Shown here in pieces: positions 12,174 through 23,686 of a stretch of 64,000 nt of DNA. The stretch spans positions 4,092,001-4,156,000 of the forward strand of contig OY730169.1 of the NCBI GenBank assembly GCA_963422465.1, given 5' to 3'. The notes beneath the pieces were generated by a model. It worked only from the letters and a program-made list of their open reading frames with translations. It did not search any database and was not told the origin of the DNA. The stretch's first letter is position 1, and each line of letters starts with the position of its first letter. This DNA is from Lichina pygmaea. Its lineage: Eukaryota > Ascomycota > Lichinomycetes > Lichinales > Lichinaceae. The position numbers and the translations under genes are program-made.

Positions 12174-12340
12174 TTTTATTTTATTTTATTTTATTCTTAC
12201 TCTGATTTGGCTGGTGAGCCATGCAGAACTTCTAGATACATGCATTTTTTCCCAGAAAACCTTTGAAGGAATAAAAACTGAGACTTGGGTAAGACTAGGG
12301 AATTATCTGGAAGAATATGCAGTGTCTGGAGAAAATAAAA
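12174..12340 (-). repeat. LINE 3' untranslated region and tail
   Basis: Holds the sequence shared with the SINE tail (AGAAGTTCTGCATGGCT, CCAAATCAG, GTAAGAAT), followed by four or five TAAAA repeats. This is the expected recognition end for target-primed reverse transcription. Confidence 0.85.
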
Positions 12341-13460
12341 TCACAGAGATGATAGGTTTTCTGGTAAGAGTTGGTGTGCTAAGTTAAACTGGTCTAGTCT
12401 TTTCAAAGACATAAACCAGAGAAGAAATTCTTTAAGCACTTTAGGCTTTTGAAGTAAAGTAGAGAAATTGTAGGAAAGAAAAGTGGCTTGCTGTCTTTGA
12501 GTAAGAAACTTGTTACAAGAGAAAGTAATATGTTGAGCAGTCTCTTCTCCAAAACCACAGGAACATAGAGGGGATTGGAAGTCAGGAACATTTGCTCTGA
12601 AAAGAAAGCTGGCTAGTCCTATCCTTGCTGATAGAATCTGCAAGTAAAGACTAGCTTCAGCTTTTCTCAAGTCTTTGAAAACTTTGAGATTTTTCTTTTG
12701 GGGTAGTCTGCAAAATAGCTCCCAGACTGAAGAACATTTCTGTCTGTTTGCCTGCCATCTGGCTTCCCACTCTTTCTGAAACACTTCTTGAAATTGTTTC
12801 TTAGAGTAATCTTGGTTAGTGGTTAGTTCTTCTAGCCATCTTGCTTTCCAGTTAGGTGTGATAGTAGACAGAGACTTTGGAGGTGTTCTCAGAGTAGAAA
12901 CAAAAACAGTGATCTGGGAAAAGAGCTTATAGAGAAGTGAGGAGAGAGGATTAGAAGAAGTATTGGAAAAATAGAAAGATTGTAGGAAAGTTGCTGTTCT
13001 AAATTTGAAATAAAGATCAAGAGGTGGTAGGAATAGTTCTCCTTCAATAAGAAATGTAGGAGTAGCTTTGAAGACACCTCCTATAGTTTTTAGACACCTA
13101 GTCTGGAAAAGATTTAGAGAAGAAATATTAGAAGGTTTTTTGTGGGGATTGAACCAGACTCCTACTGCATAGCTGAGAAGTGATCTCAGTATTGCAGTGT
13201 AGACAAGTCTAGCAGAGAGAACAGGTAGACCCCATGTAGAAAAAGTAGTTCTGGAAAGTGCTGAGAAAAACTTGGAAGCTTTCTGTAACATGATTTTCTG
13301 GTGTTTTTTCTAGAGAAGCTTGGAATCATAGTGTAGTCCCAGAATACGCACTTCTTCCTTAGGCTGTAGTACCACTTCTCCAAGTCTTAGACTGAGCTGA
13401 AGATTATCTGTTCTTCTTCTAGAAAAATGGAGAAGTTCATACTTTTCAGGTGCAAACTTC
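12341..13460 (-). pseudogene. LINE ORF2, C-terminal part with CCHC-like finger
   Basis: Continuation of ORF2 on the other side of the chromovirus. It begins with the thumb region (KFAPEKYELLHFSRRR) and runs to LPENLSSL and a stop at 12341. One in-frame TAG lies near 13310. The last third has a cysteine/histidine cluster (CSCGFGEETAQHITFSC) usual for fungal LINEs. No RNase H domain is evident. The same region is present in the right-hand LINE fragment at 55087-56171. Confidence 0.85.
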
Positions 13461-14102
13461 TGTTGCGGTCTGTACTGTACTGTCCTATCTGAGTATAGGA
13501 TTAGGGTGAGAGGCGGAAGGCGGGTTGGTTCTCGCAGGAGAGGAGTGTCAAGGAGTGCGAAGGGGTTTGGTGGAACATGGTGGTGGTGACACCTGATCAA
13601 CAGCTTTGTACAAAGGATTGTATTGAAGTAGATCTAGTTGTCTGGATCACAACATGAGTTGAAGACGATCGTTCCATAAGGGAACTATCGCCGGACTATA
13701 TAGTGCTGGCCTGTCAAGACAATCGAGATTGTCTTGACAGTCTCGACGTCAAGATGGGTGAGATTGTCTCAACAGTCCCACTATGTTATACACCCTGTGT
13801 CAAGACTGGTGAGATTGTCTTGATGCTTCATGCATCCTGCGTCGAGACTGGTAAGATTGTCTTGATGCTTTATGCATCCTGCGTCAAGACCGGTGAGATT
13901 GTCTTGATGCTTCATGCATCCTGCGTCAAGACTGGTGAGATTGTCTTGATGCTTCATGCATGCTGCGTTGAGACTCCCGTGTGTGTCTCGACAGTCACGT
14001 GACCCCTTGTTGGTTGGTCACTTGACTTCCATGGTGTCCTCTTGCCTGGCCCGCGGCCTGATTGCCTATAAATGAGTGGCTCCCATCCCCTGGGTTGTAA
14101 CA
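13461..14102 (-). repeat. LTR of chromovirus 1 (left copy)
   Basis: 642 bp, begins TGTTGCGG and ends GTAACA (TGTT...AACA). It contains four 42-bp tandem units at 13801-13968. Confidence 0.95.
13801..13968 (+). repeat. 42-bp tandem repeat in LTR, 4 units
   Basis: The unit begins CAAGACTGGTGAGATTGTCT. Four copies are in register, with a decayed partial copy upstream. The same array is in the right LTR at 19785-19952. Confidence 0.9.
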
Positions 14103-14269
14103 CTACCCTCCTCTCCTTCATTCATCATCCTGATGAATTCTTGAGTATGTCTGCAAAATCACGTGCCTCTGCTTACTGAAACCAACTGGCAGCCCAGATC
14201 TGTGATCATAACTTTGTATCGCTTGCTCTGTGTGACTTCTGTGTTTTGAACCACAAACCCTGCTTCCGA

Positions 14270-14647
14270 ATGTCTGACGACAACAATAAGTTGAAGTGCG
14301 CTGAATGCACTCGTCGTGGGAAGTCCTGTGTGTCACTTTCTTGGGAGTCACTGAACATGACTCGGGATAACCTTCGTGAGGATTTGGCTGTTGATGAGGC
14401 CAAGCGGGATGCTCTTGTTGAGCAGCTTGCCAAGCTGCAGGCTTGTGTGTCCCGAAAGCGAAAGGTTCTTGAGGGTGCTGAGGGTCGAGCAAAGAAGAAG
14501 CTCCAGTGCCTTGTTGCTGAAATGGAGGCGGATGGTGAAGACTTGTCGGCGACAGTCATTGACACGTCTGCGCTGCAGGCCGAGCTGTTCAGTCCTGCTT
14601 CTGCCGGAACTGCTGCAGGAGGAGCTGGCAGTTCGCGAGGTTCCTGA
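14270..14647 (+). CDS. Opposite-strand accessory ORF of chromovirus 1
   Basis: An open frame of about 125 residues on the strand opposite gag-pol, between the chromodomain end and the LTR, overlapping the end of the chromodomain region. It starts [10 protein letters not shown]. Residues ~8-18 hold [11 protein letters not shown], a Cys-x2-Cys-x6-Cys pattern, followed by a long charged helix likely to form a coiled coil (about 25-95) and an Ala/Ser/Gly tail. The same motif in the same place occurs in chromovirus 2. Function unknown. The pattern resembles half of a fungal Zn2Cys6 cluster. Confidence 0.6.
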   Translation: MSDDNNKLKCAECTRRGKSCVSLSWESLNMTRDNLREDLAVDEAKRDALVEQLAKLQACVSRKRKVLEGAEGRAKKKLQCLVAEMEADGEDLSATVIDTSALQAELFSPASAGTAAGGAGSSRGS

Positions 14648-17600
14648 GTGGCTCCCAGGTATTTTCTGAGTCTGGGTAGTTTTTCCACTTGACAAGGTAT
14701 CACTGACTTTTTCTCTTCAGGATCTGTTCGGCCTCAAATTCCTGTTCTTCCTCTGGTTGGTAATAAAATGTTTCCTGCAAGGGTGTGCTCTGGTCAGCTA
14801 ATTTGATCATTGAGATGTGAAAGTTTGGGTGTACCCGAGCATCTCTCGGTAGTCGCAGTCTGACGTTGACTGGTCCAGTTTTTTCTTCGACTGAAAATGG
14901 TCTGACCTTAACATGGTCCAGTTTCTTTGTTCTTGGTTTCTTCGTTCTCCAATTTCTTGTGAGGAGGTAGACTTTATCCCCCTTCTTTAGCTGAGGTGCC
15001 ATTTTTGATTTCTTGTCCATTTGACGTTGCATTCTTTCTGAGGTCTCTTGAAGGTAGTGCCTTATCATCATGTATGTTTGTCGTAGGAGCTTGTCGTGTT
15101 GGAGTGCTTTCTCCGTGTTTGGTGAAGCTCTGCTTGGTATCCCGATGTTTGTATGTCATCCAAAATTGGCAAAAAATAGTGATTCCTTTGTTGAGTCTGA
15201 TCTGTGCTGGTTGATTGCCAGCTGTGCCACCGGTAATAACTGTACCTAATTGCTGTGGGTCTTGTTGATGTAATGCCGTAAGTAAGTCTCCAGGACTTGG
15301 TTCGCTCGCTCTGTCTGGCTGTCGGTTTGTGGGTGATAGACTGTAGACATTTTGGGTTTTGTTCCCATGGCTGCACTGATTGTCTTCCAGTAGTTGGATG
15401 TGAAGAGTTTATCTCTGTCTGTAATGATTGTGATCAGAACTCTGTGGTCTCTGACCAATCTGTCCAGTAAGAGGTGTCCCAACTGTTCTGCTGTGTGGGT
15501 CTCCTTGAATGGTACTGCTATTAGATATTTTGTGAATCTGTCCACTATCACCATAATCAAGTTGTAGGTGATTCCTGTGGCTGGGTCTTTGGACTTGAGT
15601 AGCTTTGTGATGAAGTCTATTGACACGTCTTCCCACAGGCCTTTCAGTATCGTGTTCGGGTGTCCTTCTCCGTATGGCTTATGTCTTCCATGTTTGTTTT
15701 TCTGGCATAGTAGACACTTGCTGATGTAGTTTGTGACATGTTGTCAGAGGTTAATGACATTGTTCCCTGCCCGTTGGATAAGGTCTGTGGTCTTGGAGAT
15801 TCCTGGGTGACCATGTACTGGATTATCATAGTAGTTCCTTATTAGTTCTTCAGTGTCTTCTGCCGTGAGCTTGTTGATCTGTGGTTGAGGCACCAGGTTT
15901 CCTTGCTAGTCCTGTTGTAAGATTGTTCCTTGGTGTTCATCATCTTCCATGTGGTCTTTTTGTCGGCTTAGTGTGTCTGCTCTCCTATTGTCTTGTCCAG
16001 GGGTGTACAAGATCTTGAACTTGTGTTGCCCTAGGAGTTCAGCCCATCTGACTTACTGTCTGTTCAGCTTCTTGGTTGTCGTGAACGTTGTCAGATTCTT
16101 GTGGTCTGTGAGAATGGTGAGTTCAGAACTGCTTTCCGTGTACACTCTCCAGTGTTCAAGTGCGTTGACGACTGCCAGTAGCTCTTTGTCATGGATATCA
16201 TAGTTTTGTTCCGCTTGTGTCATTTTTCGTGAGTAGTAGGCAACTGGGTGCCACTTGCCGTCTGCCTGTTGGCATAGACATGCTCCCACTGCCTGATCTG
16301 AAGCGTCTGTCTCGATTCGTGTCAGTTGGCCTGTCTTGAAGTTGAGGAGAACTGGTTCCTTGGCGCAAGTGTCCTTGAGCTGTTGGAATACTTTTTGTTA
16401 TCTCTCCATCCACCAGTACTCCACGTTCTTCTTCGTGAGTTCTGTCAGTGGTGTTGCCATCTGTGAGTAGTTCTTGATGAACTGTCGGTTGAAGTTGGCA
16501 AATCCTAGGAAGGCTTGTACTTCCTTAACTGATATCAGTGTTGGCTATTGCTGAATCGCTTTGATCTTCTCAGAGTCAATCTTGATCCCTTCGATCCCTA
16601 TGATGTATCCGAGGAATTCAACTTCTGGTTTGTTGAACTCGCATTTCTTCAGGTTGAGCTTGAGCCCTACCTCTTGTAGGCATCGTAGAACATCCTTCAC
16701 ATGTTTGGTATGTTCTTGTTGCGTGTTCAAGTAGACAAGAATGTTGTCCAGGTAGGTGATAGCTGTTTGGTCCAGGTGTGCTCTGATGATGTTGTTGATC
16801 AATGCTTGACATGTTGCTGGTGTGTTTGTGAGTCTGAATGGCATAACCAGATACTCGTAGTGTCCGTATCAGGTTCTGAAGGCTGTCTTCCATTCTTCTC
16901 CTTCTTTCATGTGTATCAGGTTGTATGCTCCTTTCAAGTCCAGCTTGGTAAAGGTTGTAGCTTGGCTGATCCTGTCTCGCAATTTGTTCACATTTGGCAA
17001 CAGATATCAGTTCTTGATGGTAATGTTGTTGAGTTTCCTGTAATCCACACAAAGTTGAAGACTTCTGTCTTTCTTTGGTGCAAATAGTATCAGGTATCCT
17101 GCTGGCGATTGAGATTCTCGAATGAAACCCTTTTTCAGGTTTTCCTCCAGGTACTCGCGAAGTACTTGGAGCTCTTTCTCTGATAACTGGTAAATTGGTC
17201 CAAATCCTGGCTCCATCCCTGGTTACAACTTGATCTCATGATCCCAAGGTTGGTGCTTAGGCAACACTGCTGTTGTTGTCTCTTCCTGAAAGAGGTTATC
17301 ATACTCAGGTCAGTACTCTTCAGGGATCTCCAGAGGGTTAACAACTTCCTCTCTCTTCATCTCTGACTGTTTGGCCACCTGGTTCCGGGGTGTGCCTGTC
17401 AAGGCAGACCTCTTCTCTTGAGAGTTGTCCTTTCTGTCGGTGAGGTTCCACTGAGAACTTCTTCCCTCATCTGTCCACACCTTCTGCGGCTGGTAACAGG
17501 TCTGAGCTGTGTTGTTAGTGCAGTTCCTAAACGTGAGTACTCCTGTCTTCCAGTTAACAACTGGGTTGTGCTTCTTTAGCCAAGGCATCCCCAAATAGAT

Positions 17601-19444
17601 ATCCTGAGTGGCCAACTTGACAATATCAAGGTGGATCCTTTCAGCATGGTGTCCGGTAACTATTTCCATTAGCTGTGTCTCATGGCAGACTAGCTCTGTC
17701 TGTCCATTTGCCATCGTGAGCTGATAGGGCTGCTGCTTGCATCTCCTTCCAGTGCTGAGGGTGTCGTAAAGTTGTCTTGAAATGTAGTTTCCACTGGCTC
17801 CAGAGTCAACAAGTGTGTATGTCTGTACTGGCGTGTTGGCGTGTAGTGACACAGGCAATCACAGGTGCTTTGCGTTGCTAGGGGTCATGTTGTTGAGCTC
17901 CCGATGTCACCCCTTGACAAGGGAGTTCAGTCTTTTCCTGATTGAAGTGTCTTTCCACTGACTGGGCAATGGGTCCAGCTATTCCCATCAGTCCTGAGAA
18001 ATCTGTTCATGAATTTGTCTTGCTGATGCTTGTCACATCCAGGCTTGAGGCAGTACTGCCAATTGTTGATGTAGCAGTTGCAGTTGTTGCCTTGCTGTAG
18101 GAACATGAGGTGTTCGTGCCAATCATGTGTGTGCCCGGGGAATGCAGTGTGTTGGCGTTTGTCCCAAAGATGGATTTCACACGCATCTTTCTCGCAATTG
18201 ACCCAATGCTTGTGGCAGGTGGCGTGGTAGGGTGAATGTCCTCCGTACCTCTGTAGTTGTTTGTGGTAGGTGCAGTAGTGCTTTGTGCAAAACCTCCACT
18301 GTAGTTCACTGTGCCGTAGATTTCGTGGGTCCATGCTGTAAGCATAGCTTTCTTGTGGTATTTCTTCTTTGATAGACACGGGTTCATCTCAGTCTCCATC
18401 AGAGGTGGTTAAGGGCTCCTGTCCCTTGTCCTGACCTGTCAGTTCTGGTAGGTCCTTGCCTCCTGATGTTGCCAGTTGGTGGGCTGCTTCCAATGTCTGA
18501 TCGTAGTTGTCCTATTGTTCGAGGGATAGCTGAGCCTCTCCTGGTGGGTCCTCTGGCTTGATGACATTCCAGTCTCCGTCGAGCGTATTAAGTTGCTGTC
18601 GGTGCACCTTGTTCTTTGAATGACAGTCTTTCACCATGTGGCCTAGCTTGCCACAGGCATAGCACTTCAGTGCTTTCCCCTTTTTGTTGTTCCTTCCCTT
18701 CGTGAACCTTCCCTTGTGGTGGACTGCATCCAGTTCCATGGGTGTATAGCCATATGGATCATGTGGCGGTGTCTTGTTAGGCAGCTTGTAGTGGTTGCTC
18801 ACATGCCATGCGGGGCGGCTGTATCCTCCGTCGTGGTGTTTCTCCATCACTCACTCGAATAGTTTGTCATTGATGTTGATTGCTTGTGCGATGAGTTTGT
18901 CCAGTGTGTCGACCACTCGTCCATCAAAGGTGATTTTGTCCTTCATGTTTTCCTTGAGTCCACGTCAGTACATGACCATCAGGGTGTCATCGTCCCAGTC
19001 AGTCAGTACTGAGTATTGTTTGAACTGCGTGGTGTACTCTGCGGCTGAGCGTTGTTGTTTGATGTGCTGGATCATTCGTATAGCCACTTTGTCTTTGTTA
19101 GATAGTCCAAGGATCCTTTTGATCTTGTCCTTGAATTGTGTCTATTTTGTCATCCATTCTGTTGTGCTGTCGTGGTCTCTGTTTCCTGAGAGATGTTTGT
19201 TGACGTAGGGCTTGATCCATCAATAAGCATTGCCTCTCATGTAAGTGGTTGCAAAGAGGGGCCACTTTTCCTTAGGCAGCTTCGTCTCTGGTTGGAATTG
19301 AAAGTAGACTTGGAGTTGCATGAGCCAGTCGTCAACCTTGTTTCTTTCACTGTAGAACAGGTCTGGCTTGGCGACGCTAATCTTTCCATCTGGGAAGTTG
19401 GGGTTGGTTACTCCTGAGGTACTCATCCTTGAGGGTCTTCAAAG

Positions 19445-20086
19445 TGTTGCGGTCTGTACCGTACTGTCCTATCCGAGTATAGGATTAGGGCGAGAGGTGG
19501 AAGGCGGGTTGGTTCTCGCAGGAGAGGAGTGTCAAGGAGTGCAAAGGGGTTTGGTGGAACGTGGTGGTGGTGACACCTGATCAACAGCTTCGTACAAAGG
19601 ATTGTATTGAAGTAGATCTAGTTGTCTGGATCACAACATGAGTTGAAGACGATTGTTCCATAAGGGAACTATCGCCGGACTATATAGTGCTGGCCTGTCG
19701 AGACAATCAAGATTGTCTCAACAGTCTTGATGTCAAGACGGGTGAGATTGTCTCGACAGTCCCACCATGTTATGCACCCTGCGTCAAGACTGGTGAGATT
19801 GTCTTGATGCTTCATGCATCCTGCGTCGAGACTGGTGAGATTGTCTTGATGCTTCATGCATCCTGCGTTGAGACCGGTAAGATTGTCTCGATGCTTCATG
19901 CATCCTGCGTCGAGACTGGTGAGATTGTCTTGATGTTTCATGCATGCTGCGTCGAGACTCCTGTGTGTGTCTCGACAGTCACGTGACCTCTTGTTGGTTG
20001 GTCACTTGACTTCCATGGTGTCCTCTTGCCTGGCCCGCAGCCTGATTGCCTATAAATGAGTGGCTCCCATCCCCTGGGTCGTAACA
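19445..20086 (-). repeat. LTR of chromovirus 1 (right copy)
   Basis: 642 bp, same ends as the left copy, about 95 percent identical by eye. Four 42-bp units lie at 19785-19952. Confidence 0.95.
19785..19952 (+). repeat. 42-bp tandem repeat in right LTR, 4 units
   Basis: Same unit, number and offset as the array in the left LTR, so the array predates this insertion. Confidence 0.9.
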
Positions 20087-22232
20087 ACTTCATTCCATGT
20101 TTTCTTGCCCAGTCTAAACACTTGGAGTGAGTAGACTTTAGCTTCAGGAGATTGCTTTTAAGAGAAGGGGAAAATGCCAGAAGGTTTGTGTCATCTGCAA
20201 AGCCCAGAGCTGATACACCTTTCTCTGGTGTATGAACAGTATTATGAAGATCTGAAATATAGAAAAGAAATAAAATAGGAGAGAGAGGTGAACCTTGAGG
20301 GACTCCACAGTGTACTGGAAAAAAAGAAGACTCTGAATCATCAAAGACAAGAGAGGTTTTTCTTTGGGTAGTGAAAGAAAAGATCCAGTTAACAAACCAG
20401 CTGGGGATTCCTTTTCTCTCCAGGATTGTCTTGAGAATTTCTGGCAGAACTCTATCATAAGCTCCTGAGATATCCAGAGAAAGAAGACTTGCTACCATTC
20501 CTTTCTTCCAGACTTTTTCAACTTGGGAAGTGAGTAGAAATAGTGCAGACTCAGTTGATCTTCCTTTTCTAAAGCCCATCTGGATTTCTGGTAGTAGGTT
20601 TTCTTTCTCAGCCAGTTCACTTAGCTTTGTGGCTGCCAGAGCTTCCATCAGCTTCCCAATTGTGTTGAGAAGTGCTATTAGCCTCCAAGCTTTGGCATAG
20701 CAATAGGATCCTTTGCTAGGCTTTCTCAAGCATATTGTTCTGGCTGCTTTGTATCTGTCAGGGAAATATTCTAGCTTCCAGCAGGCCTCCAGAACTTTGG
20801 CTATCTTTTTATTGAAAGAGTCTCCTAATACCTTTAGAAATCCATTGGGTAGAGTGTCTTTCCCAGGAGCTGCAAAAGATTTTTTCTTTTTCAGAATATT
20901 GTGGATATCTTCTTTGGAGATTTCCTGAGATAGCTGGTGTTGTTGGTGGTTGGCTGGCTGGTCCTGGGATTCTGGTACTGGCTGGAGAGGTAGAGAGAAG
21001 AACTGGGTTTTGAATACTTCTACCTTTTCTGTGAAAGTTCTGGCAGTTTCTCCATCTTCCTTTGTGAGCTCTGGAACAATTGGAAGTTCTGGTAGTTTGC
21101 CAGCTTTTTCTTTACCCCACTTGGCTATTTTCCAGTGCTTTTGTGTTTCAGCCAGGTTCTGGAGTTGTTCTCTGAATGTCTTTCTTTTAGTATTCTTGAT
21201 CAGGTGTTTCTTTTCCTTTATTACCTTTTCAAGTTTGTAGACTGGTTCTTGGTTTTGGAAGACTTTTCTTCTTAGTTTTCTTTCCTCTTTAATTTTCTCT
21301 TTAATCTCTTGGTTCCACCAGGGAACAGTGTACTTTGAGTCTCTCAGAGGTCTTGTTGTCTTGTCAGCCAGTTCTTGAAGAGCTTTGTCCAGATTCTCCA
21401 GATAGTTGTCCACTTCCTCTCTGTTAAGTAGTGGTGGAATAGGGGGAAGATTCTTAGCTTCTTTCTTGACTTGGTCCAGATCTAGTGTTCTCCAGTTTCT
21501 TTGGTGGGTTCTGGCTTTCTTTGGTGTTTCCAGACTTAGAATTGTCTGAACTGGTCTATGGTCTGAACCTGTGTGGAAGTCTAGGTTAATCTGGGAAGAA
21601 ATAAAGGAATTAAGAAGTGATATAGAAATAAAAGATAAGTTAATAGCAGAGGAGAGAGGCTCTGCCAGTGTTCTTGCTCTTGTTGGTGTGAAAGATGCTA
21701 TTGCCAGCTCTAGTCCTTGATTATCTGTGAGTTCTTTGAACTTAGTAGCTAGTTCAGAGTAGAGTTGGAAGAATTTTGACCAGGATGGGTGGTGGAGGTT
21801 TGAGTCAGTCAGAAGAATATGTTCTCCTTCTTTCTCCAGTGCCTGGGCCAGTACATCCAGTAGAGCTTCTGCTGATACTCTGTAGTTTTCCTGGCTTGTG
21901 GGTGTGAAGTACAGGTTATGTACCCAGAACACTTTTGCTTGCACTCTTATCTCCAGTGATGTTAAATCCTTGCTCCAGAACACAGGGGTCATAGCTGACC
22001 TCTGTATTCTTCTGTTGATTAGAACCAGAGTTCTCCCTAACACTTGGTCTTGAAGAGGGTAGAAGGCTGAGAAGACTGTTGAGGTACTTGTTTCCTGGTA
22101 TGGGTTTCTCCAAGGTTCTTGAAGTGCAATCAGATCCACTTCCTGGAGTCTGGGGTTAGCTAGTAGAAGATCTTGGCATGTCTGGCTTTTCTGCACATTA
22201 TACTGGAGAAGGTTGAGAGTTGGTGTACTCAT
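20087..22232 (-). pseudogene. LINE ORF2, N-terminal part: endonuclease and reverse transcriptase
   Basis: An open frame of about 715 codons up to the chromovirus junction. The N-terminal ~230 residues form an exonuclease-endonuclease-phosphatase-type nuclease (LLQYNVQKSQ, LIALQEPW, TDSNLHHPSW, GSDHRPV). The reverse transcriptase follows, with QMGFRKGRSTESAL, LSLDISGAYDRV, GVPQGSPLSPILF and the catalytic GFADDTN. The frame continues into LTR sequence for some 50 codons, which is accidental. It shares its ATG with the ORF1 stop (TGATG). Apart from the insertion this part looks whole. Confidence 0.9.
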
Positions 22233-23686
22233 CAAACCTCTGGGTTAGAATCCACAAGTATCTCAAAAGAGTTTTGTTTTAGAAGATTAGTGGTAGTCTT
22301 CAGGTTTTGCAGAGAGGTTGCTTGAGAGCTAAGTCTTGCACTTGATCTAGTTCTCACCAGCTCTCCCTGTTTTCTTTTCTTCCCATCCTCTCTATCAGAT
22401 AGATTAGGGCCACTTCCAGTATTAGTGGTCTGGCTTGGAGAGAAGATAAAAGTGGAAGAGATGTTTTCTGGAGTGGTGTATCTTCCAGGTCTGGTGAGCC
22501 AGGATTCTCTAGCTTTCTGTGTAGCTTCCTGCTTTTTAGGGCAGGCTTTTTCCCAAGCAGAGTGCTTCCCTCCACAGTTAGCACATTTGGGAACTAGCTT
22601 TTCTTGAGGAATTGGGCAATCTCTTCTGGCATGTTTTCCTCCACATGCCAGGCACTGTGCTTGAGCTTGGCAGGTTCTTGCCTGGTGTCCAAACTTTGAG
22701 CATTTGTAGTATTGGACCACTGATGTATCCAGAAGTGCTGGTTCTACTTCATGGATCATGTGGCCAAGTACAACTTCTCTCTTGATTAGTAGATTAGCTT
22801 GCTCAGGTGTTGCAAGATCTATGTGCAGAGATGTCACAGATTTCTTGAGAAGTTTGGACTTTCTGGTCCAGTAGGTTCTCAGGATTTTGACCTGGTTTTC
22901 CATACCAGAGTTTTGTCTGAAGATAGTCTTAGTTGTCTCTTCCAGGTTATCTGGGTTAAAGTCCTTTGTTTAAACTGCATGAACCATGACTGGGAAGATT
23001 CTGGAAGAGATCTTAGCTTCTTCAGAGAACACTGCAGAGATCCAGTCTTTGTTCTGTTCTAGTTGGGTCTTGGCTGAGGGAGATTCCAGAGAGATGATAA
23101 TATCACCAGAAGGAAGCTTTCTGACTGCTCTGATATCTTTCTGGCAAGATGTAGGGACTTTGTTCTTGATAGCCTGCACAAGCTGGGAGGGTGTTCTGTT
23201 TCCTGTCTGTGCTATTTGGACTCCAGGTCTGATAGTAATCTCACTGAAGATTCTCTGGGGAACTGGAATTTCCTGAACTGTAGCTTTCTGGACTGCTTGA
23301 GCATAGGAGAGATTAGATGCTGGTGTTTGCATATTTTTCTCAATTCTGTCCAGTCTCTGGAGAACTTTCTGGATCTCTTGTCCAGTGGTGGAAGGTGTAG
23401 CTATATAGCTTGCTAGCTGGGTGGTGATTTTCTTCTATGCTGCCTGTACCTTTGGGGGAGCTTTAGACTGGTTTAGCCAGACTTCAACAATCTGGGATAC
23501 TGGCAGTGTGTTTTCTCCAGCTTGTTGGTCTGGTGTTGCCAGAGAGGTATCTTGTTGACTTGGCTCTGGGAGAATAGATAAAGAAGAAGAGCTGGATTGG
23601 ATGTTGGGGGATCTGGGAGCTAGTATAGAGGTTGGTACTCTAGAGTTGTATTGGGGATGACTGGGTTTTTTCTTTTTTGAGGCCAT
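22232..23686 (-). pseudogene. LINE ORF1, nucleic-acid-binding protein with CCHC knuckles
   Basis: Starts MASKKKKPSH at 23686. The C-terminal third has CCHC-type knuckles (YKCSKFGHQARTC, CLACGGKHARRDC and a CANCGGKHSAWEKAC variant) expected to bind LINE RNA. Two in-frame stops interrupt it, near 23435 (TAG after QAA) and near 22967 (TAA after VHAV). Comparison with the second LINE copy shows a Gln codon at the latter site, so a C-to-T change explains it. The tail is Ser/Thr-rich and runs to a TGA that shares a base with the ORF2 ATG. Confidence 0.85.

Larger units (their letters stand above)
13461..20086 (-). mobile_element. Ty3/Gypsy chromovirus 1 inserted in LINE ORF2 (fossil)
   Basis: A 6626-bp LTR retrotransposon with two 642-bp LTRs, flanked by the 5-bp duplication ACTTC (13456-13460 and 20087-20091). 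On the minus strand its parts are gag (~19426-18400, with a CCHC knuckle near 18650), protease (~17860-17500), reverse transcriptase (~17220-16450), RNase H (~16400-16050), integrase (~15830-15000) and a C-terminal chromodomain (~14740-14630). A separate ORF on the opposite strand lies between the chromodomain and the left LTR. The element is broken, with roughly ten interruptions across gag-pol. The LTRs differ at about 32 sites, so it is younger than the host LINE but not recent, with the caveat that the changes are nearly all CpG transitions. Confidence 0.95.

Noticed and set aside
13703-14002. Plus-strand ORF with a repeated 14-residue unit (also at 19687-19986)
   Set aside because: The repeat is the translation of the 42-bp tandem array in the LTRs, not a protein-coding gene.
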